Shown here in pieces: positions 11,901-20,448 of a stretch of DNA of 64,000 nt (its first letter is position 1; every line of letters begins with the position of its first letter). Source of the DNA: Rubripirellula sp. (GTDB lineage Bacteria; Planctomycetota; Planctomycetia; Pirellulales; Pirellulaceae). Under the pieces are notes generated by a model. The model saw only the letters and a program-made list of their open reading frames with translations. It did no database searches and was not told the origin of the DNA. The stretch covers positions 1 to 64,000 of the forward strand of contig JAAXJB010000084.1 of assembly GCA_012270065.1 (NCBI GenBank), read 5' to 3'. A program made the position numbers and the translations under genes.

Positions 11901-13572
11901 TGCTGACGGTTACTTGAGCGATAGTGAAGTGCTGACGGTTCTTGATGACGAGGAATCGCGACTGACGGTCGTGATCAGCCCCGCAGATGTTGCGGAGGGT
12001 GCTGTCATCACTGGAACAGTTACTCGGAATACCGGGACATCAGGAGCATTGGAGGTCACGTTGACCAGCAGCGATGACGGTGAAGCTCTGGTACCAACTC
12101 TAGTGACGATTCAAGATGGGCAGGAGAGTGCCACATTTTCCGTTACTGGCGTTGAAGACGGTTTGGTTGATGGCGACCAGTCCGTTGACGTTACGGGATC
12201 AGCAACGGGATTTGTTTCGGGAGTGGGAAGCGTCAATGTGCTTGATGTCGATGTGCCAACTTTGACAGTGACAATCGTTGCTGACGAGGTAGCCGAGAAC
12301 GGCGTCGTGACGGCTACCGTTTCACGTAATACTGACACCGGTGTGGCTCTGGACGTTGACCTTGCCAGTTCGGATCCCGGGGAGGCTTCCGTCATTCCAG
12401 CGGTGGTAATCCCAGTTGGTTCGGCCAGTGTTGCGTTTGATGTATATGGCCAGGTGGATGGCGTTGTCGACGGAACACAAACGGTTGTCATCACGGCCAA
12501 TGCAACTGATTTTGTAGAAGGCAGTGATTCCATTGATGTCACGGATACTGATTTTGAACAATCAGATCTGTTTTACTTCTCACGCAAAAATAATGGAACG
12601 GTAGATGGCCTTCTGTTTCAGAACGAGGACATCGTTGCATATGACGGTAGTGAGTTCAGGGTATTCTTTGATGGAACGCCGTGGGTGAGCGGATACACAT
12701 TGGATGCGTTTTACATTGAGGATAGCGGCGACATCCTGATGTCATTCAGTGTTGCGGGATCAGTTGCTGGGCCTTCGCTCGCATTCGATGACTCGGATAT
12801 TTTGAGGTACTCCCCAAGCACGCAAACCTGGCAAATCTACTTCGACGGCAGTGATGTTGGGCTTACCAGTAATGGTGAAGACGTGGATGCAATCGCATTC
12901 GCCCCAGATGGTCGACTTGTGATCTCGACAAGTGGCTCCTGTTCAGCCAATGGAGTCAGTGCACGTGATGAGGATCTGATCGTCTTCAACGCGGGTTCAT
13001 TGGGACCAAACACAATTGGCAGTTTTGATATGTATTTCGACGGCAGTGATGTAGGACTGTCGACCTCGTCCAGCGAGGATGTGGATGCCATTGCAATCAC
13101 GAGTGATGGTGCAATCTACATGTCAACGGTTGGTAGCTTCAGTGTGAACGGCATCAGTGGAGCGGATGAAGATGTTTTTGTTTTCGATCCCGTGACGCTT
13201 GGGAATAATACCGTTGGTTCTTTCCGGTCAGGACTCTACTTTGACGGTAGTGCCTACGGCTTTGGAAACGATGTCGGTGGTCTGGTGGTTCTCGATCCTC
13301 CAGCGAGCGGATCAGGTGCTGCCGCTGCGGCGCCAGCACCCGGTGGTGGAGCCGGGGACGCGGTCATGATCTTGATGCCTCATGTGGAAGACTCGGCTCC
13401 TGAAGAAGTTGTTGGTCCGTTGACTCTGGAACAATGGCAATCCCTCAGCAGTAGCCGGTACTTTGTTGAGCCCTCGATAGCAGTAGTGCCACCATCTGCA
13501 GGAAGTGTGGACGATGTTGATGAGACAAGCTTGATGTGTCTGGATGAAGTTTTTTCCGAGTGGGAAATTTGA
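5998..13572 (+). CDS. Giant secreted multidomain protein: LEPRxLL-like N-terminus, metzincin-type protease domain, pre-peptidase C-terminal-like domain, cadherin/VCBS-like domain, two GATase-like modules, nine Calx-beta-like repeats
   Basis: 2524-aa ORF; LFEVLETRRLLAGD N-terminus; zinc motif THEVGHALGLRHDG (HExxHxxGxxHD); repeats of the type TVTRNTxxxxxLxVxLxSSDxxEAxVPxxVTIPAGxxSxxFxIxGVDDxxVDGDQ. Confidence 0.9.
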   Translation: MSQTPKNREKSLRRAASRRRLFEVLETRRLLAGDGSLSWMDPNHWHGGWEMSPAEFQQYAPYGPMAEGAYDNYLSNLNGNNCDGGDGDGPPHGPGCACGPCSAAGPTLFVERPEQTYDFIEEGGSSSGDSASAALEDTFLLHSLPTADHTIYLDFDGHVTEGTTWNASSGISSIVSPAYDPAGNGASFTDAELTRIQGIWKRVAEDFAPFEVNVTTEDPGAAALSKTGGSDTQWGTRVVVTEDWDNCGCGGFAYLTSFNDSVDEPVFVFTTSAIGVSAATTHEVGHALGLRHDGTTSGDAYYNGHGTGDVGWGPIMGSGYYKNVTTWDTGQYYQANNSENDWQIITTDNGFGYRADDHGGNSSSASALVVEGTNSSDSSLSDVSGFGIISLAEDQDWFEFQTGAGAINLTVDSYVQETYVNNGISFTRSVEASPVGDQGSNLDVLATIYDSNLNVVATSNPATGLSASFNDLTLAEGTYYISVDGTGYGNWTSSSPTGFDQSVSRGQFLITGTVVTVDQTLNAGNDFATTQVDTPVDINVLDNDSDPQNGSFGITSMTQPGNGQATEAGGVVTYTPDSGFVGTDTFTYTITDDQAETATATVTVTVVPPTPPVLFVDDDQGQTFERFYTGALDASSIAHDTWQVSSQGLPVAADLAPYKVVVWNTGFDYSAADAGLSTNEQAALSTYLDGGGGAFLIGQDILYNGVSPAFQTDYLKIASFTSDVRNLSQYVGVSGSQISDGMNLSFSLPSDFSADWSDSLSPTAAGEGVFYRNTVNTASEPFNTVAYGGEDFRVVFMAAPFEGISTTAGNPNNQATVMQKVVEFLMPPTAPTGDVIVTDPTPSSVTTEAGGSVAFTVALTEEPTANVSFDVSSSDAGEGVTDVSQLTFTPSNWNVAQAVTVTGVDDAVVDGDASYSVVLGAATSSDSNYSGLDPADVNLTNADNDVPVLTLAVSGTEVAETGTMSATVTRNTDTGSPLTVNLTSDDPGEATVPETVTIAAGDTTAEFTISGVDDAVVDGDQPANISVSLSGYQSDSAGIVVTDSNQPVLSLSIADSSISEQGGSTVGTVTRNGAGPQLEIQVFSSDETEATVGSVTIAAGETSGVFSILAVDDSDVDGDQNVTITVGAAGYVGASEVLTVTDDEVARLTVTIETENIAEGASATGVVMRNTGTTGDLLVTLSSSDSGEAGVPATVTIPDGQEQVVFTISGVDDGLVDGDQSATITASVDGYLPGSDSVTVQDTDVPTLAVNLASPTVSEAAGVVTATVSRNTDVSASLEVAISVDDPTAASVPALVTIPAGQASVTFDVTGVDDELVDGDQTAVITALVSGFVDGSASVVVVDDDVATLTVNIGIDSINESDGSTTATISRNTLTNEPLTIGLTSSDESEATVPASVTIPAGDASVDVQISIIDDQEYDGTQNVVITATVDGFVAGTDAFDVTDNDPPPPDPQILFVDDDQGAAYERFYTSALDVNALNHDTWEVATSGLPTAADLSEYLVVIWNTGFEYSATGSGLSATEQTVLASYLDGGGGLFLVGQDILYNGVSQSFQSDYLKLSSFTSDVRNLDQYVGVTGSPISDGMNLSFNLPSDFSADWSDALAPAAGAEGVFYRNVENTNSQPFNTIAYGGEDFRVVFMAAPFEGISVDGANPDNQAFVMQKVVDYLMPPPVATGDVVVSGPTPSSVTTEAGGAVEFTVVLTEAPTADVSFSVSSSDVGEGVVDSSELIFTPGNWSVAQTVTVTGVDDSVVDGDVGYEVVLGVANTTDYNYAGLDPDDVALTNADDDVATLSLDVGVASVDEGATLVGVVSRNTDTGSPLTINLGSSDLGEALVDETVTIPAGASSTQFLITGVEDAFVDGDQQVTINVSLSGFVGADAEITVVDTTQSALSLSLADAEISENGGVTTGTVTRNSSGDAVTLVISSSDSSEAVVGSLTIAAGETTGTFEITAQDDTDVDGDQDVLISVGADGYLSDSEVLTVLDDEESRLTVVISPADVAEGAVITGTVTRNTGTSGALEVTLTSSDDGEALVPTLVTIQDGQESATFSVTGVEDGLVDGDQSVDVTGSATGFVSGVGSVNVLDVDVPTLTVTIVADEVAENGVVTATVSRNTDTGVALDVDLASSDPGEASVIPAVVIPVGSASVAFDVYGQVDGVVDGTQTVVITANATDFVEGSDSIDVTDTDFEQSDLFYFSRKNNGTVDGLLFQNEDIVAYDGSEFRVFFDGTPWVSGYTLDAFYIEDSGDILMSFSVAGSVAGPSLAFDDSDILRYSPSTQTWQIYFDGSDVGLTSNGEDVDAIAFAPDGRLVISTSGSCSANGVSARDEDLIVFNAGSLGPNTIGSFDMYFDGSDVGLSTSSSEDVDAIAITSDGAIYMSTVGSFSVNGISGADEDVFVFDPVTLGNNTVGSFRSGLYFDGSAYGFGNDVGGLVVLDPPASGSGAAAAAPAPGGGAGDAVMILMPHVEDSAPEEVVGPLTLEQWQSLSSSRYFVEPSIAVVPPSAGSVDDVDETSLMCLDEVFSEWEI
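7834..10330 (+). repeat. Internal block duplication, copy 1 (GATase-like module + spacer domain + 5 Calx-beta-like repeats)
   Basis: LFVDDDQGQTFERFYTGALD...FNTVAYGGEDFRVVFMAAPFEGIS followed by ordered repeats; matches copy 2 module by module. Confidence 0.85.
10357..12555 (+). repeat. Internal block duplication, copy 2 (GATase-like module + spacer domain + 4 Calx-beta-like repeats)
   Basis: ILFVDDDQGAAYERFYTSALD...FNTIAYGGEDFRVVFMAAPFEGIS; repeat order conserved relative to copy 1. Confidence 0.85.
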
Positions 13573-13942
13573 TCCAGTCATTGGTGGTGGGTGCCGCCGG
13601 CGATTTGGTCACGGTTGTGGTGTGCTACATGACTTGACCCTTTGCGTATTCATGCGTGGGGCGAAAAAGTCACGCTGGTGTCACGAAAGCAGAGCGGCTC
13701 AATTTCCTGTCCGATAATGTGCCTGTTTCGACCAGTCGTGGTTCACGAAGATAACAGGTGTTCGTGGTGACGGTTGGTCTCAAACAGGAGTGGTCCCGGT
13801 CTCCACATCAGGCTCTCAACGCTGTCTGATTGCTGCCTGTTCGCTGCTCCGGCCACCAGAGCCTGCCGTCACCAGAGTCGCCAGTTGCCACAGCCTTGTG
13901 GAATGGGAAGAACGTGCTGGATAGTGAACCCCGGGTGAGTAA

Positions 13943-14224
13943 TCAGCAGCACTGGCTGAGGGCTTCATCCACGATCCGGTCATGTTCCTGTTTGGCATCA
14001 AGCAGGACTTCGAGTTCGTCGCTGGTGAGGAATCCCATTTTTTTGGCGAGTTCACCAAACAGCATCTTGCAGGTCTGTTGTTCATTGCAGACGCGAACAA
14101 CCTGTTCTGTGGTCAGTAATCCTTTTTGAACAGCAATCTCTCCGATTGGCTGTACCCTCAGTTGAATTGATAGAGGGAGATTCTGTTGACGTGAGTTATG
14201 AACGTTCATCACATGCTGCCCCAA
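13943..14224 (-). CDS. Small protein resembling the MshEN / GspE N-terminal helical domain
   Basis: 93 aa: IGEIAVQKGLLTTEQVVRVCNEQQTCKMLFGELAKKMGFLTSDELEVLLDAKQ pattern. Confidence 0.55.
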   Translation of the reverse strand: MGQHVMNVHNSRQQNLPLSIQLRVQPIGEIAVQKGLLTTEQVVRVCNEQQTCKMLFGELAKKMGFLTSDELEVLLDAKQEHDRIVDEALSQCC

Positions 14225-14796
14225 GATCCAGAAATTTGCCAGGTGAATATGCTTGTTTCACCTTGCTGCCCAACCAAACCTTACCTTGCCAACCTGATGA
14301 AGGCCGGTTAGCGAGGAATGTTTTTTTGAAAATACACCTTGAACCAGCCTGATCAGTCTCTGGTTTCCTGTAACATTTTCAGCTTCTGGCCTCGCAAGAC
14401 GAATGGTCCGGAATTTGCATTTCCCCAGTCCCAATACTGTTAATGAAACGGCCAGGTCGACTGCGAAGCAGGTCGTGTGGGATTGTTGGTGGCTTGAGAG
14501 TTGCGAGATCAACGGCTGTGGACATTTTGTGAGTTGACTTGCTTTGTGTCGTAATTTCGGTCCTGCGAACGAGGGAGACAACGGGTTTCGAAAGAATATC
14601 GCTATCCAGTGAAATCGGTTGTGGGATGCGAACGACAGCCTGCAATTGAATGGTGAGGTGCTTGGCGAGGCTCTGGCCCACTGAAGCCGTCTGAAGAAGA
14701 TTCACAGGCGAAACGAATTGATGTGATCAGCCTGTCGGTTGGGGCTCAGAAAGATGAGATCGGCGATCAAGAGTCAAGCCGAGTTGCCCCCAAAAG

Positions 14797-14869
14797 AGGC
14801 GACGGTGGGATTCGAACCCACGAATAATGGATTTGCAATCCATCGCCTTAGCCGCTTGGCCACGTCGCC
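14797..14869 (-). tRNA. tRNA-Cys (GCA)
   Basis: Reverse complement folds as cloverleaf: acceptor GGCGACG/CGTCGCC, anticodon arm ATGGA-TTGCAAA-TCCAT, T arm GTGGG-TTCGAAT-CCCAC, discriminator U73; CCA not encoded. Confidence 0.95.
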
Positions 14870-15417
14870 TATACTGCGCAACCTAGGTAAAGATTGCTGA
14901 CCAGTCAAGATCGGTAGTTTTTTTGTTCTGACGGGTCTGACAGATATGCGGGTAGTATCGTCCGCCATACCCCTTTTACTTGATGAGAGATTGAAAGTTT
15001 TTCCGAGGTTCACTCGCAGTCCATTGGTCAGCTGCAAAGGAGTCATGAGCGGTTGTGCATCGACTCATTTGCATGTCGCAGGGCGGATTGAATACCGGGT
15101 CGAGTCTGGGCGCAGGAATCTGATTTGAGGTGCTGCACACCTGGCTGGGCTTCATATCAGGGAATTTTTGCATGTGGCCGGCAAACCGAAGTCCCTTGTC
15201 ATTGGAGACTGGCCATGCCAATCGATCTCCGCAGGTCCCCAAGTGGCGAGAGCGGGGAGGGTGATTCATGTTGGCGATTTCAAATCGCATTTGAACCGGA
15301 CCGGAAACGGTGTGAAAATGGCCTGCAAGGGGAGAATGTTCGGCGATTTGTTGCGACCGACTGGAAAGACGCCAAATCGGGATCGTGTTTGGCGTCACCG
15401 ATGCGAACGCCGTCGAT

Positions 15418-16929
15418 TCAATACGTTCCCAGTTCGCGACGCTTGATTCCAGTCAACAGGTTGATAAGCGCCATGCGAAGTTCCCGGACCTTCAGTGGTA
15501 AAGGGAGAAGTTTTCGACTCGCTCCACGGTGGGCACCATTGATGATGTGGGCTTGGCGTTTATCGACGAGCAGAATTGCCGGGATATCGCGGGTGTGAGC
15601 ATCAGACGCAAACTTGTTGAATGCTTCGAGGGCAAGGTTGCCAAGTTCCGACGCGCCGAATATGACACAATCAGCGGGGGTGTCTTCCTCCGCCGTGAAC
15701 CTTGCCAAAGCGCGATTCGGATCAGAGATGACCAGAACACGATAGCCGCGTGATTTCAATCGAGCCCGAATGGCGTTTTGCAGGCCGGCTTTCGACTCGA
15801 CGAGCATGACGACATAGCCTTCACCCTCGTTGGTCGGCAGTTCATCATCGTCATGGTGTTCCGCCATTGGCGAGGTAAAGTCCGCTCGCTGCTTTTTGCC
15901 GCTTGCCAGTATGTCGATCGCTTTTTTTAATTCCGCCTGAAGCGCAGCGGCTGATTGAATTCGTTTATCTGGATTGAATTCCATCGCCCTTTGCACAATT
16001 TGATTGGCAATCCCCGGGACATCCGGGACTCGTTCGTGCAGTGGTACGATTTCCTGAAATCTGGTGACATTGAGTCTTTGCAGGCGGTCTCGTGTTTCTG
16101 TTAGAGCCGGTGTCCCGGCGAGCATGTGATAGAGCATGTTTCCCGCAAAGTAAACGTCACTGCGTGGGTCGTCTTTCCGTACGCCCGTACCGCGTTCCAG
16201 TGCAGCGTAATCGATCGCACGTGCATTGGGGCAATCCGCCATCTTGTCAGGATTGTTTCGGTCAGAAAGTGCTGCAAGACCGAAGTCAACCAGTTTGGCT
16301 TTACCATCCGATGAAATCAGCACGTTCGACAGTTTCAGGTCGCGGTGTGCAATCCCGAGAGAGGCCGCGTATGCCAAGCCCGAGGATATTTCATACATCA
16401 AGCGGAGGGCCAGATCCGCTGGCAGTCTACCGCGAATTCGTACAAGTTCACGAAGGGTCTGACCTTCAACAAACTCCATCACCAAGAGAGGATTCCGGAC
16501 ATCCGGGATGACATCCACAATGCTGACAATGTGCGGATGGCGCAGCTTCAGACCCATCCTGCCTTCTCGTAGGAACTGTTCCAGTTCCTTGACCTCATCG
16601 CGGAAACGTTTTCGCAGTACCTTCACCGCATAGATGTCGCCCGAGGCATCGCCTTTTTTTTCCGCGCGGTATACACGAGCGAACGTACCTGCACCGATGA
16701 GATACAGAACTTTGTAGTCTCCGTAGAAATAGCCAATTCGATCACCCTTGAGAATCTTTTCGGTCTGCAGGGTGGTCACGATTCCATGCCGTTGCAGCAC
16801 TCGAATGATGTCTTCGAGTGAATGCTCACCGACTCCCAGTTCACCGATGGCATGATCAACGTTACGACGTTCAGCCAAGCCAAGGTCAGCGACGCGGTCG
16901 GCGAAAGATTGGGGAGTCAGGTCACTCAT
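15418..16929 (-). CDS. Ser/Thr protein kinase with C-terminal degenerate receiver-like domain
   Basis: ORF to 17046; likely start 16929 (MSDLTPQSFADRVADLG). Kinase motifs YAVKVLRK, HRDLKLSNVLI, DFGLA; C-terminal VVMLVESKAGLQNAIRARLKSRGYRVLVISDPNRAL. Confidence 0.85.
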   Translation of the reverse strand: MSDLTPQSFADRVADLGLAERRNVDHAIGELGVGEHSLEDIIRVLQRHGIVTTLQTEKILKGDRIGYFYGDYKVLYLIGAGTFARVYRAEKKGDASGDIYAVKVLRKRFRDEVKELEQFLREGRMGLKLRHPHIVSIVDVIPDVRNPLLVMEFVEGQTLRELVRIRGRLPADLALRLMYEISSGLAYAASLGIAHRDLKLSNVLISSDGKAKLVDFGLAALSDRNNPDKMADCPNARAIDYAALERGTGVRKDDPRSDVYFAGNMLYHMLAGTPALTETRDRLQRLNVTRFQEIVPLHERVPDVPGIANQIVQRAMEFNPDKRIQSAAALQAELKKAIDILASGKKQRADFTSPMAEHHDDDELPTNEGEGYVVMLVESKAGLQNAIRARLKSRGYRVLVISDPNRALARFTAEEDTPADCVIFGASELGNLALEAFNKFASDAHTRDIPAILLVDKRQAHIINGAHRGASRKLLPLPLKVRELRMALINLLTGIKRRELGTY

Positions 16930-17256
16930 GAGGAAAAACGCTGTGATCGCAGGATGCGTTGGATAAGACGCTTGGGTGGTATGATTGGAACAGAAGCCGA
17001 CACTGATACCGCCCCAGCTCCACCCCATTCTACACGGACCTTTCACGCTGGACAGCTGATCCGCGGAATCAGCACATCAGTGACCCTGTTAAAATGCCGT
17101 ATGAGGCGGGAATGCGCGGTTGGCACGCTTTGTTCCGATTTCATTTTTGCCGATCCAGGCTGGGAATCCTTGCTTTTTTGCCCATCTTGCTGTTCTGAAC
17201 GTCAAAAGCTTTTGCCCGTCACCGAAAAACGCGACCCAGACGACACCTGGGATGGT

Positions 17257-19242
17257 CTACATTCTTGAGACTACGTCGATCCCGAGCAGGTTCAGACCCT
17301 TGGCCAGTGTCTGTTTGCATTGAACGACGATGGCAAGGCGTGTTGAGCGGATGGCCTGCGATTCCGCTTTTATCACGTGGCAGTTATCGTTGAAGCGGGA
17401 GTAGGCTTTTGCTGTGTCGAGCAGGTAATCCACCAAATGGTTGGGTGCGTAGTCCTTGTGAACATTGTGCAATGCTTCTTCAAACTTCAGTAGTTGCAGA
17501 ACGAGATTTCGCTCTGCAATGTGGGTGAACTCCAACCCGTGTTCCCTGACCAGGGCCGCGACGTCTTCATCATTCACATTGGCGTTCTGCAGGATTTTCT
17601 GCATCCTTGCGTAGGAATACTGCACATAGGCAGAGGTGTTCCCTTCAAGAGCAACCATCTTGTCGAGGTTGAAACGGTAGTCGCTTGTGCGATGATGACT
17701 CAGGTCTGCAAATTTGATTGCGCCGATTCCAATGACTTCCGCAATGTGCTGCTGTTCTTCCGTTTCCATCGGCGGGGTGAAGCCGGAGAGACGCTCTGGA
17801 TTACAGACGACCTCCTTGGCGCGTTCAACTGCATCGTTGAGAAGACTTTCCAACCCAATCAGGGATCCACTTCTCGTTTTCATGGGCCTGCCATCTTCGC
17901 CCAGAACCGTGCCGAAGTTCACGTGCACCAATTTCACGTCTTTGAGCCCGAAGTGATCGGCGACGGCAAAGAGCTTGTCAAAGTGTTCGCTCTGACGTGT
18001 GTCAACCACATAAAGTATTTCAGCAGGGTTGAACTCGTTAAGCCTGTATTCGAGAGTTGCCAGATCCGTTGTGGCATAGAGGTAGGCACCGTCCTGCTTT
18101 CGAACGATCATCGGCGCGTCAAATTCAGGAAGAAAGACACATAGTGCACCATCACTGTCAGAGGCGAGACCAAGCTGCTCAAGTTTGGATGTTACTTTCG
18201 CGAGCATCGGGTGATAAAAACTCTCGCCAAGTGTATGGTCAAAGTGGATGTCCAGGCGGTTGTACATCCGGTTGATTTCGTCTTTGCAATGTGGCAGGAA
18301 TCTATTCCAAAGCGATAGATTTACTTCGTCACCGCGATGCAGCTTTGCTGTTTCTTCGAGAACGTCTGTATCGATGCTGTCGTGTTCTTTTGCCCTCGGG
18401 CCAAGATCTGGATCCTGATCGATGTTCGAAATTTTTTCTTCCGCCGAAGCCAGGTTTGCCTCTGCACCAAGTAGCCGACGTTCCGTCGCAGAGACTGCCT
18501 TCTTTGCCTTTTTCTGTTGCTTGGAATCTGCGTTTTCGACATCGATTCTCGCCAGAGAAACGGCCTGTTTGGCGTCCTCGATTGCTTGCCGCAATCTTGG
18601 TAAAGACTTGATCGCTTTCTGGTATTCAACCAGCTGGTTCACGATGCGATAAAGCTTGGCCAGTTCGGTGACCGGATCTGCGGCAACTGTTGCCTCGTCG
18701 CCGAAATGTTTGTAGCCGTAGATGATGATTCCGAATTGTGTGCCCCAATCACCCAAATGGTTGTCGGTAACAATGGGGTAACCAAGGAATCCAAGAGTTC
18801 GAGCAAGCGAGTCACCGATGACGGTGCTGCGGATGTGACCCACATGCATTGGTTTGGCGACATTCGGTGATGAAAAATCAATGACGATCGACTTGTCGGT
18901 TTTTACCTGAGTAATCCCACAGCGTTCATCACCAAGTATCTGTTGCAATGTGGTCGTGAGAAAACTTTCTTTCAGCTTCAGGTTGATGAAGCCTGGACCG
19001 GCAATTTCCGGGGGCTCACACAGATCGTCAAGCTCCAGTCGGGCGACGAGCATCGATGCGACTTCTCGTGGATTTCGACCGTCATTCAAGTGTTTTGCCA
19101 GAGGCATCGCGCAATTGGCCTGATAATCGCCATGCTTTGGATCCGAGGTCGCCCGGATCATGGCGGCATACTGGTCAGCTTGATCGGTGAACTCGCTGAG
19201 CGCATCCATGAAACGCTGTTGCAGTAGTTGGGGGACGTGCAT
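17257..19242 (-). CDS. argS: Arginyl-tRNA synthetase
   Basis: 661 aa; SSPNVAKPMHVGHIRSTVIGDSLAR signature; DNHLGDWGTQFG; C-terminal DALR-type anticodon-binding domain. Confidence 0.95.
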   Translation of the reverse strand: MHVPQLLQQRFMDALSEFTDQADQYAAMIRATSDPKHGDYQANCAMPLAKHLNDGRNPREVASMLVARLELDDLCEPPEIAGPGFINLKLKESFLTTTLQQILGDERCGITQVKTDKSIVIDFSSPNVAKPMHVGHIRSTVIGDSLARTLGFLGYPIVTDNHLGDWGTQFGIIIYGYKHFGDEATVAADPVTELAKLYRIVNQLVEYQKAIKSLPRLRQAIEDAKQAVSLARIDVENADSKQQKKAKKAVSATERRLLGAEANLASAEEKISNIDQDPDLGPRAKEHDSIDTDVLEETAKLHRGDEVNLSLWNRFLPHCKDEINRMYNRLDIHFDHTLGESFYHPMLAKVTSKLEQLGLASDSDGALCVFLPEFDAPMIVRKQDGAYLYATTDLATLEYRLNEFNPAEILYVVDTRQSEHFDKLFAVADHFGLKDVKLVHVNFGTVLGEDGRPMKTRSGSLIGLESLLNDAVERAKEVVCNPERLSGFTPPMETEEQQHIAEVIGIGAIKFADLSHHRTSDYRFNLDKMVALEGNTSAYVQYSYARMQKILQNANVNDEDVAALVREHGLEFTHIAERNLVLQLLKFEEALHNVHKDYAPNHLVDYLLDTAKAYSRFNDNCHVIKAESQAIRSTRLAIVVQCKQTLAKGLNLLGIDVVSRM

Positions 19243-19389
19243 GACGTGAGCTTGAATGGAGGTGTCAACAGGTGAATGCCGATGGTCTTGTGCTTCTGGA
19301 AGTTCGTGGCACGAGGTATATCAGCGGCGTGATGTCTAACAGCCGACGATGGGTTGCCGGCAGTTTTGTGGATTATCTGGGCCGTTACC

Positions 19390-19911
19390 TCAGCCTTTGC
19401 CGGGGTTCAGTCCCAACTCATCGAGCGGGATTGATTCACCATCGGCCCATAGTGATTCCAGATCGTAGTAATCACGCGTCTCGTCATCGAAGAGATGAAT
19501 GACGACGCTACCGTAATCAAGGACAATCCAGCGGCTTTCGTCGTATCCCTCAATTCCGAGGCGACGATCGCCAAGGTTCTTTTCGAGTTCATCGTCGATT
19601 TGCTCGCTGATCGCATGGAGTTGCCGCCGGCTTGTTCCAGTCGCAAGCACAAAAAAGTCAAATTCCGCAGACTGGGCTGAAACGTCGATGACCATGACTT
19701 GTTGCCCATTGTTGTCCAGCGCCACCTGGGCGGCGGCTACGGCCAAGGCTCGACCTTCATCCAGTCCGTGTGGACGGATCGCTCTGCTTGGAGCTCCCAA
19801 GGCAGAAGAGTCATCGGGTGAGGCAGATTTCGATGGTTCCACGGTTGATTCCACGGGAGATTCCAAATCGTCAGCGTCGGGTTCGGTAGGAGAGTTTTCA
19901 GTCATGCACAA
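19390..19911 (-). CDS. rsfS: Ribosome silencing factor RsfS
   Basis: 173 aa; VMVIDVSAQSAEFDFFVLATGTSRRQLHAISEQI...WIVLDYGSVVIHLFDDETRDYYDLESLW. Confidence 0.93.
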   Translation of the reverse strand: MCMTENSPTEPDADDLESPVESTVEPSKSASPDDSSALGAPSRAIRPHGLDEGRALAVAAAQVALDNNGQQVMVIDVSAQSAEFDFFVLATGTSRRQLHAISEQIDDELEKNLGDRRLGIEGYDESRWIVLDYGSVVIHLFDDETRDYYDLESLWADGESIPLDELGLNPGKG

Positions 19912-20384
19912 AGTTTAGTGGATTTGTGTTCGATGTCACGGACAGGTAAACGGATCCGAAACAGGAAATGTAAATCCATCCGGGAATCACGGCATTTCTG
20001 GTTTGGCGTTGATGCCGATGGTGATGTGCCAGCAGTTGCCGGGATAGGTAGCTTACGAGCGACGCATGGCAGCATCCCGGTGTCGGTTGAAGCTCTGGTT
20101 GACCTTCCAGCATGTCAATTCAGGCGGTTTTGGGCTGAATTCCAGATTTTCGCATCCAGGTAAATCACTGCTTACCGATCTACCAGACCGGCTTTGCAGC
20201 CCATTGGTCGCGCAGGGGCTGATGTGCAGGCAGGATTCAAGCCCCTATGACGGACATCGCTTTGTGTGGTCGGCAAGGTTCAAATGCCGCAGATTGCCAT
20301 GGTAATTGAGGTTGTTCTGGGGCTTCCCTGCCCAGGATTTGCCACTCAGCGTTCGTGATCGGGAGTTCAGGTTTTACCTTCAAG

Positions 20385-20448
20385 TTCACCGGGCACGGAT
20401 CGTCTTTCACTGGGCACGGTTCGGCTGTTACTGGGCACGGTTCGGCTG
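20385..20448. repeat. Three tandem ~21 bp units (ttcactgggcacggttcggctg) overlapping the 3' end of the symporter gene
   Basis: Direct reading: 20385-20405, 20406-20427, 20428-20448; stop codon of the symporter ORF lies in unit 3. Confidence 0.85.

Noticed and set aside
14774-15046. 90-aa ORF across the tRNA region
   Set aside because: Overlaps tRNA-Cys; its C-terminus GDVAKRLRRWIANPLFVGSNPTVASFG is translation of the tRNA gene
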